In this document: positions 1 to 6,514 of the stretch, in pieces
How positions within the stretch are numbered: the first letter of the stretch is position 1
How the letters are laid out: each line of letters starts with the position of its first letter
Origin: Flavobacteriia bacterium
Lineage (GTDB): Bacteria; Bacteroidota; Bacteroidia; Flavobacteriales; Flavobacteriaceae
Length of the DNA: 6,514 bases
Direction of reading: 5' to 3'
Assembly (NCBI GenBank): GCA_030626085.1
Contig: DAOUPQ010000108.1
Location: 1 to 6,514, forward strand
Notes under the pieces: model-generated
What the model was told of the DNA's origin: nothing
Database searches by the model: none
Seen by the model: only the letters and a program-made list of their open reading frames with translations
Translations under genes and position numbers: made by a program

Positions 1-903
1 ATAGCTATGACCCGTAATCCAACCAATATCTGCCGTACACCAGTAAATATCATCTTCACGGTATTGAAATACATTTTTAAAGGTATAAGCTGTATAAACC
101 ATATAACCTGCAGTAGTGTGTACCATTCCTTTTGGCATTCCGGTTGAACCGGAGGTATATAAAATAAATAGTGGATCTTCAGCATCCATAATTTCCGGTT
201 CGCATTCTGTTGAAGCTTTCTCTAATAATGGTTGTAACCATTTATCACGACCTTTTTTCATTTCTATATCTGAATTGATACGCTTTGCAACTAAAACAGT
301 TTCCACACCCGGACTGTCTTCAAGAGCATCGTCAACAATACCTTTCAGATCAATTGTTTTTGACCCACGATATGAACCATCAGATGTAATGACCATTTTA
401 CAATCACTATCATTGATCCTGGTTGCTAATGCTGTAGCAGAAAACCCTGCAAAAACAACAGAATGAATTGCGCCAATACGCGCACATGCCAAAGTTGAAA
501 TAGCCAATTCAGGAATCATTGGTAAATAGATACAAACTCTATCTCCTTTATTAATTCCTTCATCTTTCAATACATTAGAAAATTGATTTACACGCTCATA
601 TAATTGCTGATAACTTATGTGTTCTGCTTCCTCTTTTGGATCATTCGGTTCAAATAGAATGGCCGTTTTCTCTCCACGAATTCTCAAATGCCGATCTATA
701 CAGTTTTCAGTAATATTCAATTTTGCTCCTTCAAACCATTTTACTTCAGGCTTCTTAAAATCCCAACTCAATACTTTATCCCAACGCTTTCGCCAGATAA
801 AATGTTCTTCAGCTACTTCTTCCCAAAAACCTTCAGGGTTTCTAACTGATTTTCTATGTATTTGAAAATATTCTTCTAAATGTTTTATATGGTAATTACT
901 CAT
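1..903 (-). CDS. acs: Acetyl-CoA synthetase (AMP-forming), N-terminal 301 residues, truncated by window edge
   Basis: This cytoplasmic enzyme activates acetate to acetyl-CoA through an acetyl-adenylate. The reading frame is open from the ATG at 903-901 to base 1, so the C-terminal half lies outside; family members are about 630-650 residues. The product begins MSNYHIKHLEEYFQIHRKSV. Residues about 5-65 fit the acetyl-CoA synthetase N-terminal domain (GFWEEVAEEHFIWRKRWDKV). The AMP-binding domain follows, with CIYLPMIPELAI (about 124-135), GAIHSVVFAGFSATAL (about 144-159), the phosphate-binding loop YTSGSTGMPKG (249-259) and WCTADIGWITGHSY (288-301). These are signatures of Acs rather than of generic acyl-CoA ligases. 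Residue 256 is Met where Lys is common, but that position is variable and the PKG lysine is intact. The start fits the family N-terminus, has no Shine-Dalgarno sequence, and lies downstream of a Bacteroidota-like promoter. The gene is divergent from uvrB. The identity is very secure; an intact 3' half cannot be judged here. Confidence 0.97.
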   Translation of the reverse strand, partial: MSNYHIKHLEEYFQIHRKSVRNPEGFWEEVAEEHFIWRKRWDKVLSWDFKKPEVKWFEGAKLNITENCIDRHLRIRGEKTAILFEPNDPKEEAEHISYQQLYERVNQFSNVLKDEGINKGDRVCIYLPMIPELAISTLACARIGAIHSVVFAGFSATALATRINDSDCKMVITSDGSYRGSKTIDLKGIVDDALEDSPGVETVLVAKRINSDIEMKKGRDKWLQPLLEKASTECEPEIMDAEDPLFILYTSGSTGMPKGMVHTTAGYMVYTAYTFKNVFQYREDDIYWCTADIGWITGHSY

Positions 904-904
904 T

Positions 905-941
905 TTTGGAATTTTTTATGTTGCATTTTAATATTTGAATC
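905..941 (+). promoter_or_regulatory. Candidate distal uvrB promoter (-33 TTTG, -7 AATATTTG)
   Basis: TTTG (905-908), a 21-base spacer and AATATTTG (930-937) give a Bacteroidota-like promoter on the plus strand with one mismatch in the -7 box. Transcription would start near 941 and leave a leader of about 54 bases before the uvrB ATG. This is an alternative to, or may work alongside, the consensus -7 box at 983-990. The bases are AT-rich, so a chance match is quite possible. Confidence 0.35.
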
Positions 942-976
942 ACCTAAAGTAATAAAAAAAATCATTTCCATACAAA
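940..976 (-). promoter_or_regulatory. Candidate acs promoter, Bacteroidota type (-33 TTTG, -7 TACTTTAG)
   Basis: Read on the minus strand, TTTG (973-976) is followed after 21 bases by TACTTTAG (944-951), which differs at one position from the Bacteroidota -7 consensus TAnnTTTG. The spacing falls within the usual 17-23 bases. Transcription would start near 940 and give an acs leader of about 37 bases. A run of eight T (minus strand, 954-961) lies between the two elements. The match is by eye; the start site is inferred from consensus geometry. Confidence 0.5.
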
Positions 977-992
977 TTACACTATTTTTGTA
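971..992. promoter_or_regulatory. Dyad TACAAA-N10-TTTGTA overlying both divergent promoters
   Basis: The arms at 971-976 and 987-992 are perfect 6-bp inverted repeats spanning 22 bp. A second nested dyad, TTACA-N7-TGTAA, occupies 977-981 and 989-993. The left arm contains the minus-strand TTTG of the candidate acs promoter. The right arm contains the end of the plus-strand -7 box of uvrB. A dimeric regulator bound here could touch both promoters. The symmetry could equally be a by-product of having TTTG on each strand, so an operator role is only a suggestion. Confidence 0.25.
983..990 (+). promoter_or_regulatory. Consensus -7 box (TATTTTTG) directly before uvrB
   Basis: TATTTTTG fits TAnnTTTG exactly and ends five bases before the A of the uvrB ATG. 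With the usual geometry the transcript would start at or within a base or two of the ATG, giving a leaderless or nearly leaderless mRNA. No TTG or TTTG lies 17-23 bases upstream (about 956-966 is A-rich), so the -33 half is missing. That lowers confidence that it works alone. Confidence 0.35.
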
Positions 993-994
993 AA

Positions 995-2983
995 ATGCAA
1001 TTTAAGTTAGAATCAGAATATAAACCTACCGGAGATCAACCACAAGCAATTGAAGAATTGGTAAAAGGATTCTACGAAAATGAAAAATATCAGGTTTTAT
1101 TGGGCGTAACGGGCTCAGGAAAGACCTTTACAGTTGCTAATGTTATTGAAAAGGTACAAAAACCTACTTTGGTTTTATGTCATAATAAAACATTGGCCGC
1201 TCAATTGTATTCTGAATTCAAACAATACTTTCCAAAAAATGCTGTAGAGTATTTTGTTTCATATTACGATTATTATCAACCTGAGGCTTACATTCCAACA
1301 ACAGGTTTGTATATTGAAAAAGACCTTTCTATCAATGATGAAATTGAACGTTTGCGATTGAGTACTACATCTGCTCTTCTCTCCGGAAGAAGGGATGTTC
1401 TGGTTGTTGCTTCTGTCTCCTGTTTGTACGGTATTGGAAATCCTGTAGAATTTAAAAAAAATGTCATTGAAATAAAGGTTGATCAGGTAATTTCCAGAAA
1501 CAAATTTTTACACAGATTGGTAACCAGTTTGTATTCTCGTACAGAAGCCGAAGTAAAAAGTGGAACATTTAAAGTAAAAGGAGATACGATATCAATTTAT
1601 CCTTCATATGGTGAATACGGATTTAGAATTCATTTTTTTGGTGATGAAATTGAAGAAATTGAAAGCTTTGATCTGATTAATAATCAAATTATTGAAAAAT
1701 TTGAACGATTGACCATTTATCCGGCAAATCTATTTGTTACATCTCCTGATATTTTACAAAATGCCATACACCAAATTCAAGAAGATCTGGTAAAACAAGT
1801 AGATTATTTTAAAGAGATTGGTAAAGGTTTAGAAGCAAAAAGATTGTTAGAAAGAACAGAATTTGACCTTGAAATGATCCGTGAACTAGGCTATTGCAGT
1901 GGAATTGAAAATTATTCGCGTTATCTCGATGGACGACCAGCGGGTACTCGTCCTTTTTGTCTTTTAGATTATTTTCCGGATGATTATTTAATGTTGATAG
2001 ATGAAAGTCATGTTACCTTACCTCAGGTTCATGCTATGTACGGCGGTGATCGTTCACGAAAAGAAAATCTGGTAGAATACGGATTTAGATTACCTGCAGC
2101 TATGGATAATCGCCCATTAAAATTTGAAGAATTTGAAGTCATCCAAAATCAAGTGATCTATCTCAGTGCTACACCAGCCGACTACGAGCTACAACAAACC
2201 GAAGGTGTTTTTGTAGAACAGATCATCCGACCTACAGGTTTGCTTGATCCGGAAATTGAAATCCGACCCAGCTTAAACCAAATTGATGATCTGATAGAGG
2301 AAATTCATCAAAGAGTAGAAAAAGACGAACGTATTCTAGTTACTACTTTAACCAAAAGAATGGCAGAAGAACTGACTAAATACCTGACCAGAATTCAAAT
2401 TCGATGTCGTTATATACATAGTGATGTTGATACACTGGAAAGAGTTGAAATTATGCAGGATCTTCGTAAAGGCGTATTTGATGTTTTGATAGGAGTGAAT
2501 CTTTTACGAGAAGGTTTGGATTTACCGGAAGTATCATTAGTTGCAATTTTAGATGCTGATAAAGAAGGTTTTTTACGCAGTCATCGTTCATTGACACAAA
2601 CAGTAGGAAGAGCTGCTAGAAATGTAAACGGCAAAGCGATCATGTATGCCGATAAAATCACAAAAAGTATACAACTTACTATTGATGAGACCAATAGAAG
2701 GCGTGAAAAACAAATTGCTTATAACACTAAAAACAATATTACACCAACCCAGATCAAAAAAAATATTGATGATTCTCTTACAAAAAAACAAATAACTACT
2801 TATCAATATGATGAAGCCAATGCCCAGGCTGCAGAAGCTGATTTACAATACTTAGCAAAACCTGAAATTGAAAAACGCATCCGTGAAAAACGAAAAAATA
2901 TGGAGGCTGCAGCTAAAGCATTAGATTTTTTAGTTGCTGCAAGATTACGAGATGAGATCAAAGAATTACAAGGGTTTTTATAA
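995..2983 (+). CDS. uvrB: UvrABC excinuclease subunit B (UvrB)
   Basis: UvrB is the cytoplasmic helicase-like component of nucleotide excision repair. UvrA loads it at lesions, it verifies damage with its beta-hairpin, and it then recruits UvrC for dual incision. The 662-residue product is full length (E. coli 673). Visible motifs are Walker A GVTGSGKT (37-44), the hairpin region YYDYYQPEAY (90-99) followed by IEKD, Walker B LMLIDESH (332-339), helicase motif III YLSATP (389-394), GVNLLREGLDLPEV (500-513) and motif VI QTVGRAARN (535-543). A C-terminal UVR domain (about 622-660, ending AARLRDEIKEL) pairs with UvrC in the family. The ATG at 995 gives the normal family N-terminus (MQFKLESEYKPTGDQPQAIE). 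It has no Shine-Dalgarno sequence and lies five bases past a consensus -7 box. The gene stands alone: divergent from acs upstream and convergent with the lipoprotein gene downstream. No clear SOS (LexA) box is visible. The sequence shows no truncation or missing key motif. Confidence 0.99.
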   Translation: MQFKLESEYKPTGDQPQAIEELVKGFYENEKYQVLLGVTGSGKTFTVANVIEKVQKPTLVLCHNKTLAAQLYSEFKQYFPKNAVEYFVSYYDYYQPEAYIPTTGLYIEKDLSINDEIERLRLSTTSALLSGRRDVLVVASVSCLYGIGNPVEFKKNVIEIKVDQVISRNKFLHRLVTSLYSRTEAEVKSGTFKVKGDTISIYPSYGEYGFRIHFFGDEIEEIESFDLINNQIIEKFERLTIYPANLFVTSPDILQNAIHQIQEDLVKQVDYFKEIGKGLEAKRLLERTEFDLEMIRELGYCSGIENYSRYLDGRPAGTRPFCLLDYFPDDYLMLIDESHVTLPQVHAMYGGDRSRKENLVEYGFRLPAAMDNRPLKFEEFEVIQNQVIYLSATPADYELQQTEGVFVEQIIRPTGLLDPEIEIRPSLNQIDDLIEEIHQRVEKDERILVTTLTKRMAEELTKYLTRIQIRCRYIHSDVDTLERVEIMQDLRKGVFDVLIGVNLLREGLDLPEVSLVAILDADKEGFLRSHRSLTQTVGRAARNVNGKAIMYADKITKSIQLTIDETNRRREKQIAYNTKNNITPTQIKKNIDDSLTKKQITTYQYDEANAQAAEADLQYLAKPEIEKRIREKRKNMEAAAKALDFLVAARLRDEIKELQGFL

Positions 2984-3092
2984 GATTAGCACTAGAGAGA
3001 AGTAAGAAGAAAATTATTTCAGGTCATAACAAATCGTTTGATTCAATAGTAAATTTTAATTTTCTGATTCAAATTCTTTGATATTTTTCAAA
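2984..3092. other. Convergent spacer between uvrB and the lipoprotein gene, no clear terminator
   Basis: Two convergent genes end here. No GC-rich stem followed by a T-run is visible on either strand. There is only a weak 5-bp hairpin, TTTGA (3077-3081) with TCAAA (3088-3092), at the end of the minus-strand gene. An 8-bp direct repeat, TGATTCAA, occurs at 3039-3046 and 3065-3072. No coding potential was seen. Confidence 0.5.
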
Positions 3093-4541
3093 CTATTCCG
3101 GACCCCATAGATCATTACTTGTCAAATTACAAACTTCAATCATTTCAATACAATAATCTAATCTGCCCAGATCATCAGCTCCTATATTATTTGTACCAAA
3201 AGTAAATTTTACACCGGCATCCTTTGCGCGTTTTATAAATGTTGCACTAGGAATCTTATATCTTGCACTAATTTCCATTGCCACATTATTATCTACCAAG
3301 ACTTTTATAACTTTATCCATACGATCTTCTGTCCATAAATTATCATATCTATCCACTATTTCATCTGGAAGATAAGTTGCGTTCACATAAATATCAACAG
3401 GTTCATTACCAATAATACTTTCAATTCGATTGACTAATTGATCCATAAAATTATCGGGGTCACCTACTTCAGTTTCTTCTTTTAACCATAGTCGCATACG
3501 CTTTCCGTTATCATTTGTCCATGTCATAGCATCCGTGAAAACGTAATCAAATTGATCAACAATTTCTTTAGAAAAAATATCAACCCATTCACGCCCTTCA
3601 GCCTGAATAGCAAGATAAGTTTGTGGTGGTTTATTATAAGTAGATAAAAATTCTTGAAGTGCATCCTCAGTTTCAAAAGTCATTTGCAATCCACAATTAA
3701 AAGCGATCCCGTAAGTAAAACCATATTTTCGAGCATTTTCCAGTACCTGATCTGTAGTCAAACCTCCTTTTAGATGGGCATGCAGATCCATTAATGGAAA
3801 ATTTTTACTTGAAAGGTCTATTAATTTAGATTCAAATTCGAGATCATCAATTGGATTCCCAATTGTGGTAGCATCATTTGGTAAAGGTTTTACTTTAATA
3901 TTTTTAAAATATACTTTACCCTTAGAATCATTTCCCTGAAGGGCAAAAGTTCCTGAAGCAAGAACGCTCCCTTTATTTTTATCAGTGCGATAAGGATTTT
4001 CAGGCTCAGTATAATCAACCATCAATTCGCCATTTATATATGTTTGAATAGTCTTACCCTGTACAATGATGTGATAATTAAACCATTCACTATCCTTAAC
4101 CGGAGATTTATAAAGATTGCGAATACCACTTAAACTTCCTGTTTTATTTTGTAATCTGTTTTTTCTTGAAACGGTTTTAGAAGAAGAATTCAAGATCTGA
4201 CATTGATATCCTTTTTTTGGCAAACCTGCTTCTTGATACTTTGTATGAAAGAATATACCTGAGTTTAAGGCATCATCTACTTTTACATCTACCATTAGTT
4301 CAAAATTCTTAAAATTTTGTTTAGAGATATCCCCATCATAAAACAAGTTAGCGCTACCGCTATTTGAAACAAGCATTCCGTTTTCTATTCCCCATAATGA
4401 CCCATTAGCGGAAGATTTCCACCCTTTTATTGTCTCCCCGTCAAAGAGATCGATCCATTCTTCCTTTGCACAACCATTGAGCAAAGTAGAAGATATCAAT
4501 ATTAGGGAAAATAACCTGATAATCCATTTTAGATCAAACAT
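3093..4541 (-). CDS. Predicted lipoprotein: DUF1080 (3-keto-disaccharide hydrolase-like) domain fused to a degenerate PHP-like domain
   Basis: The 482-residue product starts with a lipoprotein signal: a charged N-terminus, hydrophobic residues about 7-21, and a lipobox-like LLNGC with Cys24. It is therefore probably exported and anchored in a membrane. Residues about 29-220 fit the DUF1080 / 3-keto-disaccharide hydrolase family, a concanavalin-like beta-sandwich: WIDLFDGETIKGW (29-41), LWGIENGMLV (49-58), NSGIFFHTKY (93-102), GYQCQIL (111-117), KTGSLSGIRNLY (133-144) and VYFKNIKVKPL (210-220). Residues about 245-470 resemble a PHP-type metal-dependent hydrolase: PLMDLHAHLKGG (249-260, an HxH pair at H254/H256), AIQAEGREW (311-319) and EISARYKIPSATFIKRAKDAGVKFTFGTNN (last 30 residues to 452, key residues E423 and K446). 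The usual TDH and final DxH motifs are replaced by FNCG and GTNN, so hydrolase activity is uncertain. A role in glycan or keto-sugar metabolism is inferred from DUF1080 only. The ATG at 4541 places the signal peptide correctly. A flavoprotein gene lies 117 bp upstream on the same strand. Confidence 0.85.
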   Translation of the reverse strand: MFDLKWIIRLFSLILISSTLLNGCAKEEWIDLFDGETIKGWKSSANGSLWGIENGMLVSNSGSANLFYDGDISKQNFKNFELMVDVKVDDALNSGIFFHTKYQEAGLPKKGYQCQILNSSSKTVSRKNRLQNKTGSLSGIRNLYKSPVKDSEWFNYHIIVQGKTIQTYINGELMVDYTEPENPYRTDKNKGSVLASGTFALQGNDSKGKVYFKNIKVKPLPNDATTIGNPIDDLEFESKLIDLSSKNFPLMDLHAHLKGGLTTDQVLENARKYGFTYGIAFNCGLQMTFETEDALQEFLSTYNKPPQTYLAIQAEGREWVDIFSKEIVDQFDYVFTDAMTWTNDNGKRMRLWLKEETEVGDPDNFMDQLVNRIESIIGNEPVDIYVNATYLPDEIVDRYDNLWTEDRMDKVIKVLVDNNVAMEISARYKIPSATFIKRAKDAGVKFTFGTNNIGADDLGRLDYCIEMIEVCNLTSNDLWGPE

Positions 4542-4566
4542 AATATTCTTATTTAGATTGAATTAT

Positions 4567-4598
4567 TAAATAAAAGTAATGGAAAATAATTAATCAAA
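4567..4598 (-). promoter_or_regulatory. Weak candidate promoter for the DUF1080-PHP lipoprotein gene
   Basis: On the minus strand, TTTG (4595-4598) is followed after 16 bases by TACTTTTA (4571-4578), one mismatch from TAnnTTTG. The spacing is one base short of the usual range. A start near 4567 would give a leader of about 25 bases. If real, the lipoprotein gene can be transcribed independently of the flavoprotein gene upstream. The rest of the 4542-4658 gap is AT-rich, and I see no terminator with a proper stem and T-run in it. Confidence 0.3.
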
Positions 4599-4658
4599 AG
4601 CTTATTATTTCACTTAATACCAACATCACCAATTTTTACCTATTATTTATCAAGTCAT

Positions 4659-6514
4659 TTAAATAGTTAAAGCTGTTTTAAAAGCATTTTCAATAACATC
4701 TTGCGCTTTTGCTACTTTATTAGCATCTCCAATAATATGGACAGGTTTTTCAAAAATATCGTTACTAAATGGATTGTATGATTTCATTCCGGTAGCTAGA
4801 ATAATATGATCAATATCTTCAAGAGTTTGCTTAAAATTCTCTCCTTCGATATAAACTTTCTTCTCCGATATTTTTCTGACTTTTGTGTTTACAAAAATAT
4901 TTATATTCTCATTTTGAAATGCTTTTAATGTTAGTTTTCTTTCGATCATCTCCATACCACGAGCAACTTCACCCATCAATTCAACAATAAAAACTTTATT
5001 GCCTTTTGAAAGTAACATGCTGGCTACCTCCGTTCCAATTAACCCTCCTCCTATTACTAATGATCTTGTATTTTCGGGAATATTGTGTTCTTCAAGGATC
5101 TCTGCCCAAAAATAATCTTTTAAACCCTCTATCGGTGCTATCTGTGGTATTGAACCTGTGGCAATTAATATTTCATCATATTGAATAAAGTCATCTGTTG
5201 TGGCTTCTTTGTTAATTATTTCAATATGATTATCGGTAATTTCTTTTTCTAAATAATCGATAATTTTTACCAATGACTGTTTATGGGGAGGTAAATAAGC
5301 CAGATTAAATTGTCCTCCAAGTTTGTTCTTTTCAAATAGCGTTACTTCATGTCCGCGTTGTTTAAGTGTAATGGCAGCAGTCATACCGGATAAACCACCA
5401 CCTATAACAGCAATGTTTTTTTGTTTTTGGGTTTTTTTAAGAAAAAAATATTCTTTTCCAACCAATGGATTTACAGTACACCCTAAACCTTTACCACTTT
5501 TTACGCCTCCCAAACATCCTTCGCTACATGCCAGACACGGACGAACATTCTCAATAACTTCACCAAGATATTTACCAATAAAATCAGGATCTGCCACTAG
5601 AGGGCGCCCTATCGCTATAAAACTACCCTTAGCTTGTTTTTTTATTTTATCAATGTCTTTAAATTCATTTATCTGCCCTACATAAATCACAGGAATATTG
5701 ATAACTTCTCTAATTTTATCGGCCAATTGCCATGTTTTACCTTTAGGAACAAACATGTGCTGAAAAAACCATGGAGGTGTAGAGCAGGCTGTTCCGGCAG
5801 AAACATGAATTGCATCCACACCTTTTTTGGAAAGGATTTTTGAGAACTTTTGCATTTCATCTATTTTGATCCCATTTGGAGTCATTTCATCTCCACTAAT
5901 TCGAGCAATAATTCCAAGATTTGAAGCTTTTTTAACAGCATCTAAAACTTCAAGTGGAAATTTAATTCTATTTTCAAAAATACCGCCATACTCATCCTTT
6001 CTGTCATTTACAGCTTCTGAAATAAATTGAGCAAATAAATAACCGTGACCAAATTGAAGTTCTATATAATCGAAACCTGTTTTTTCAGCTCTAATGGCTG
6101 CCTGAACATGTAAATCTTTTACCATTTTCATACCAATAGCATCTAAAGCAGTTGGTTTTGCACCTCCATTTTCGCAGGCTTTATCAGTTGAAGAAACAAA
6201 GTAATTTCCGGGTATTTTAGGATTAACTATTCTCCCCGGGTGATTTAAGTGAGCTATTGCTTTTGCTCCACCTTGATGAATTGTATCGGTTAATTTTATC
6301 AGTCCATCTAATTTTTCATCATTATCAATACCCATTTGAGTTGGCAGCTCGCGTAAGCCTTTATCTAAATACAATGGTTCAGGGATGATAGCTCCGATAT
6401 ATTTACTTCTTGCTTTATAAAAATTAAGATGTTTTTTGGTTACATCACCATTTTTATTACTGTATCCTGTTTTTACAGTAGCCATAATGAATTCATTTCT
6501 TAAATCTATCATAC
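4659..6514 (-). CDS. Old Yellow Enzyme-family FMN/[4Fe-4S]/FAD oxidoreductase, 2,4-dienoyl-CoA reductase-like, N-terminus beyond window edge
   Basis: The frame covers 617 codons from the first in-window ATG (6512-6510) plus a partial codon. That Met is probably internal: MIDLRNEFIMA aligns with the middle of the family N-terminus (IGNMxLKNRIVMAP), so roughly 10-15 residues lie past base 6514. Residues (counted from that Met) about 1-320 form the FMN-binding TIM barrel: LNHPGR (89-94), GHGYLFAQFIS (155-165), NDRKDEYGG (169-177), ARISGDE (203-209) and IAIGRPLVADPDF (299-311). C326, C329, C333 and C345 form CxxCxxxCx11C, the [4Fe-4S] motif of FadH-type enzymes. The FAD/NAD(P) module has GxGxxG at 371-376 and 488-493, ATG motifs at 451-453 and 573-575, and IIGDA (593-597). 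The architecture implies electron flow from NAD(P)H through FAD and FeS to FMN, reducing an enoyl or dienoyl substrate. The substrate is unknown: bile-acid reductase, enoate reductase and trimethylamine dehydrogenase share this layout. Several flavin-site residues differ from the family norm (Q153, H88, Q280). The protein is probably cytoplasmic; no signal peptide is visible. Confidence 0.9.
   Translation of the reverse strand, partial: MIDLRNEFIMATVKTGYSNKNGDVTKKHLNFYKARSKYIGAIIPEPLYLDKGLRELPTQMGIDNDEKLDGLIKLTDTIHQGGAKAIAHLNHPGRIVNPKIPGNYFVSSTDKACENGGAKPTALDAIGMKMVKDLHVQAAIRAEKTGFDYIELQFGHGYLFAQFISEAVNDRKDEYGGIFENRIKFPLEVLDAVKKASNLGIIARISGDEMTPNGIKIDEMQKFSKILSKKGVDAIHVSAGTACSTPPWFFQHMFVPKGKTWQLADKIREVINIPVIYVGQINEFKDIDKIKKQAKGSFIAIGRPLVADPDFIGKYLGEVIENVRPCLACSEGCLGGVKSGKGLGCTVNPLVGKEYFFLKKTQKQKNIAVIGGGLSGMTAAITLKQRGHEVTLFEKNKLGGQFNLAYLPPHKQSLVKIIDYLEKEITDNHIEIINKEATTDDFIQYDEILIATGSIPQIAPIEGLKDYFWAEILEEHNIPENTRSLVIGGGLIGTEVASMLLSKGNKVFIVELMGEVARGMEMIERKLTLKAFQNENINIFVNTKVRKISEKKVYIEGENFKQTLEDIDHIILATGMKSYNPFSNDIFEKPVHIIGDANKVAKAQDVIENAFKTALTI

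Noticed and set aside
116..865. Plus-strand open frames at 116-466 and 617-865
   Set aside because: They lie antisense to a continuous acs frame with clear family motifs, and their translations have no recognisable features.
904..994. SOS (LexA) operator upstream of uvrB
   Set aside because: No recognised LexA consensus is visible. The small dyads there do not match a box I know, so damage regulation cannot be claimed.
2588..2806. Minus-strand 72-codon frame inside uvrB
   Set aside because: It is antisense to the conserved C-terminal part of UvrB, and its product shows only the low-complexity character expected of AT-rich antisense DNA.
3009..3064. Inverted repeat GAAAATTA / TAATTTTC as a uvrB terminator
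   Set aside because: The arms are AT-only apart from one pair, the loop is about 40 bases, and no T-run follows, so it is unlikely to terminate transcription.
5006..6030. Four plus-strand frames (5006-5188, 5323-5685, 5634-5843, 5827-6030)
   Set aside because: All are antisense to the flavoprotein gene, whose motifs run continuously through these positions.
6510..6512. ATG at 6512 as the true start of the flavoprotein
   Set aside because: The alignment places this Met inside the conserved N-terminal strand, about 10-15 residues after the usual start, and the frame remains open to the window edge.
1..6514. Mobile element, CRISPR, tRNA, toxin-antitoxin or defence system
   Set aside because: I scanned both strands and saw no repeat array, transposase or integrase motif, tRNA-like fold or known defence domain. 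Base composition looks even across all genes.

Overview
The window looks like ordinary chromosome from a low-GC member of the Bacteroidota, most likely a flavobacterium. Coding and intergenic DNA are AT-rich throughout. No gene start has a convincing Shine-Dalgarno sequence. The intergenic regions carry TTTG / TAnnTTTG-like promoter elements of the Bacteroidota type. The Acs and UvrB sequences read like flavobacterial versions of these proteins. The lineage is inferred from motifs and my memory of the families, not from a search.

Layout: (1) Bases 903-1, minus strand, are the N-terminal 301 codons of acetyl-CoA synthetase (acs), cut by the left edge. (2) Bases 904-994 are a 91-bp divergent intergenic region with promoter-like elements on both strands and a small dyad that lies on both. 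(3) Bases 995-2983, plus strand, are a complete uvrB, the damage-recognition helicase of nucleotide excision repair. (4) Bases 2984-3092 are a short convergent spacer with no clear terminator. (5) Bases 4541-3093, minus strand, encode a predicted lipoprotein that joins a DUF1080 / 3-keto-disaccharide hydrolase-like domain to a PHP-like domain whose usual metal-binding motifs are largely missing. (6) Bases 4542-4658 are a 117-bp spacer with a weak candidate promoter. (7) Bases 6514-4659, minus strand, are a large Old Yellow Enzyme-type flavoprotein with a [4Fe-4S] motif and a FAD/NAD(P) module, in the architecture of 2,4-dienoyl-CoA reductase. Its extreme N-terminus lies beyond the right edge.

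The genes do not form one obvious pathway. acs (acetate activation) and uvrB (DNA repair) only share a divergent intergenic region. The lipoprotein and the flavoprotein are co-directional, but the 117-bp gap makes an operon uncertain. There is no tRNA, rRNA, CRISPR array, insertion sequence, phage gene or recognisable defence system. I do not see a new multi-gene system. The points most worth a second look are the lipoprotein's domain fusion with its eroded metal site, the flavoprotein's substitutions at normally conserved flavin-site positions, and the compact acs/uvrB promoter region, where uvrB may be transcribed without a leader.
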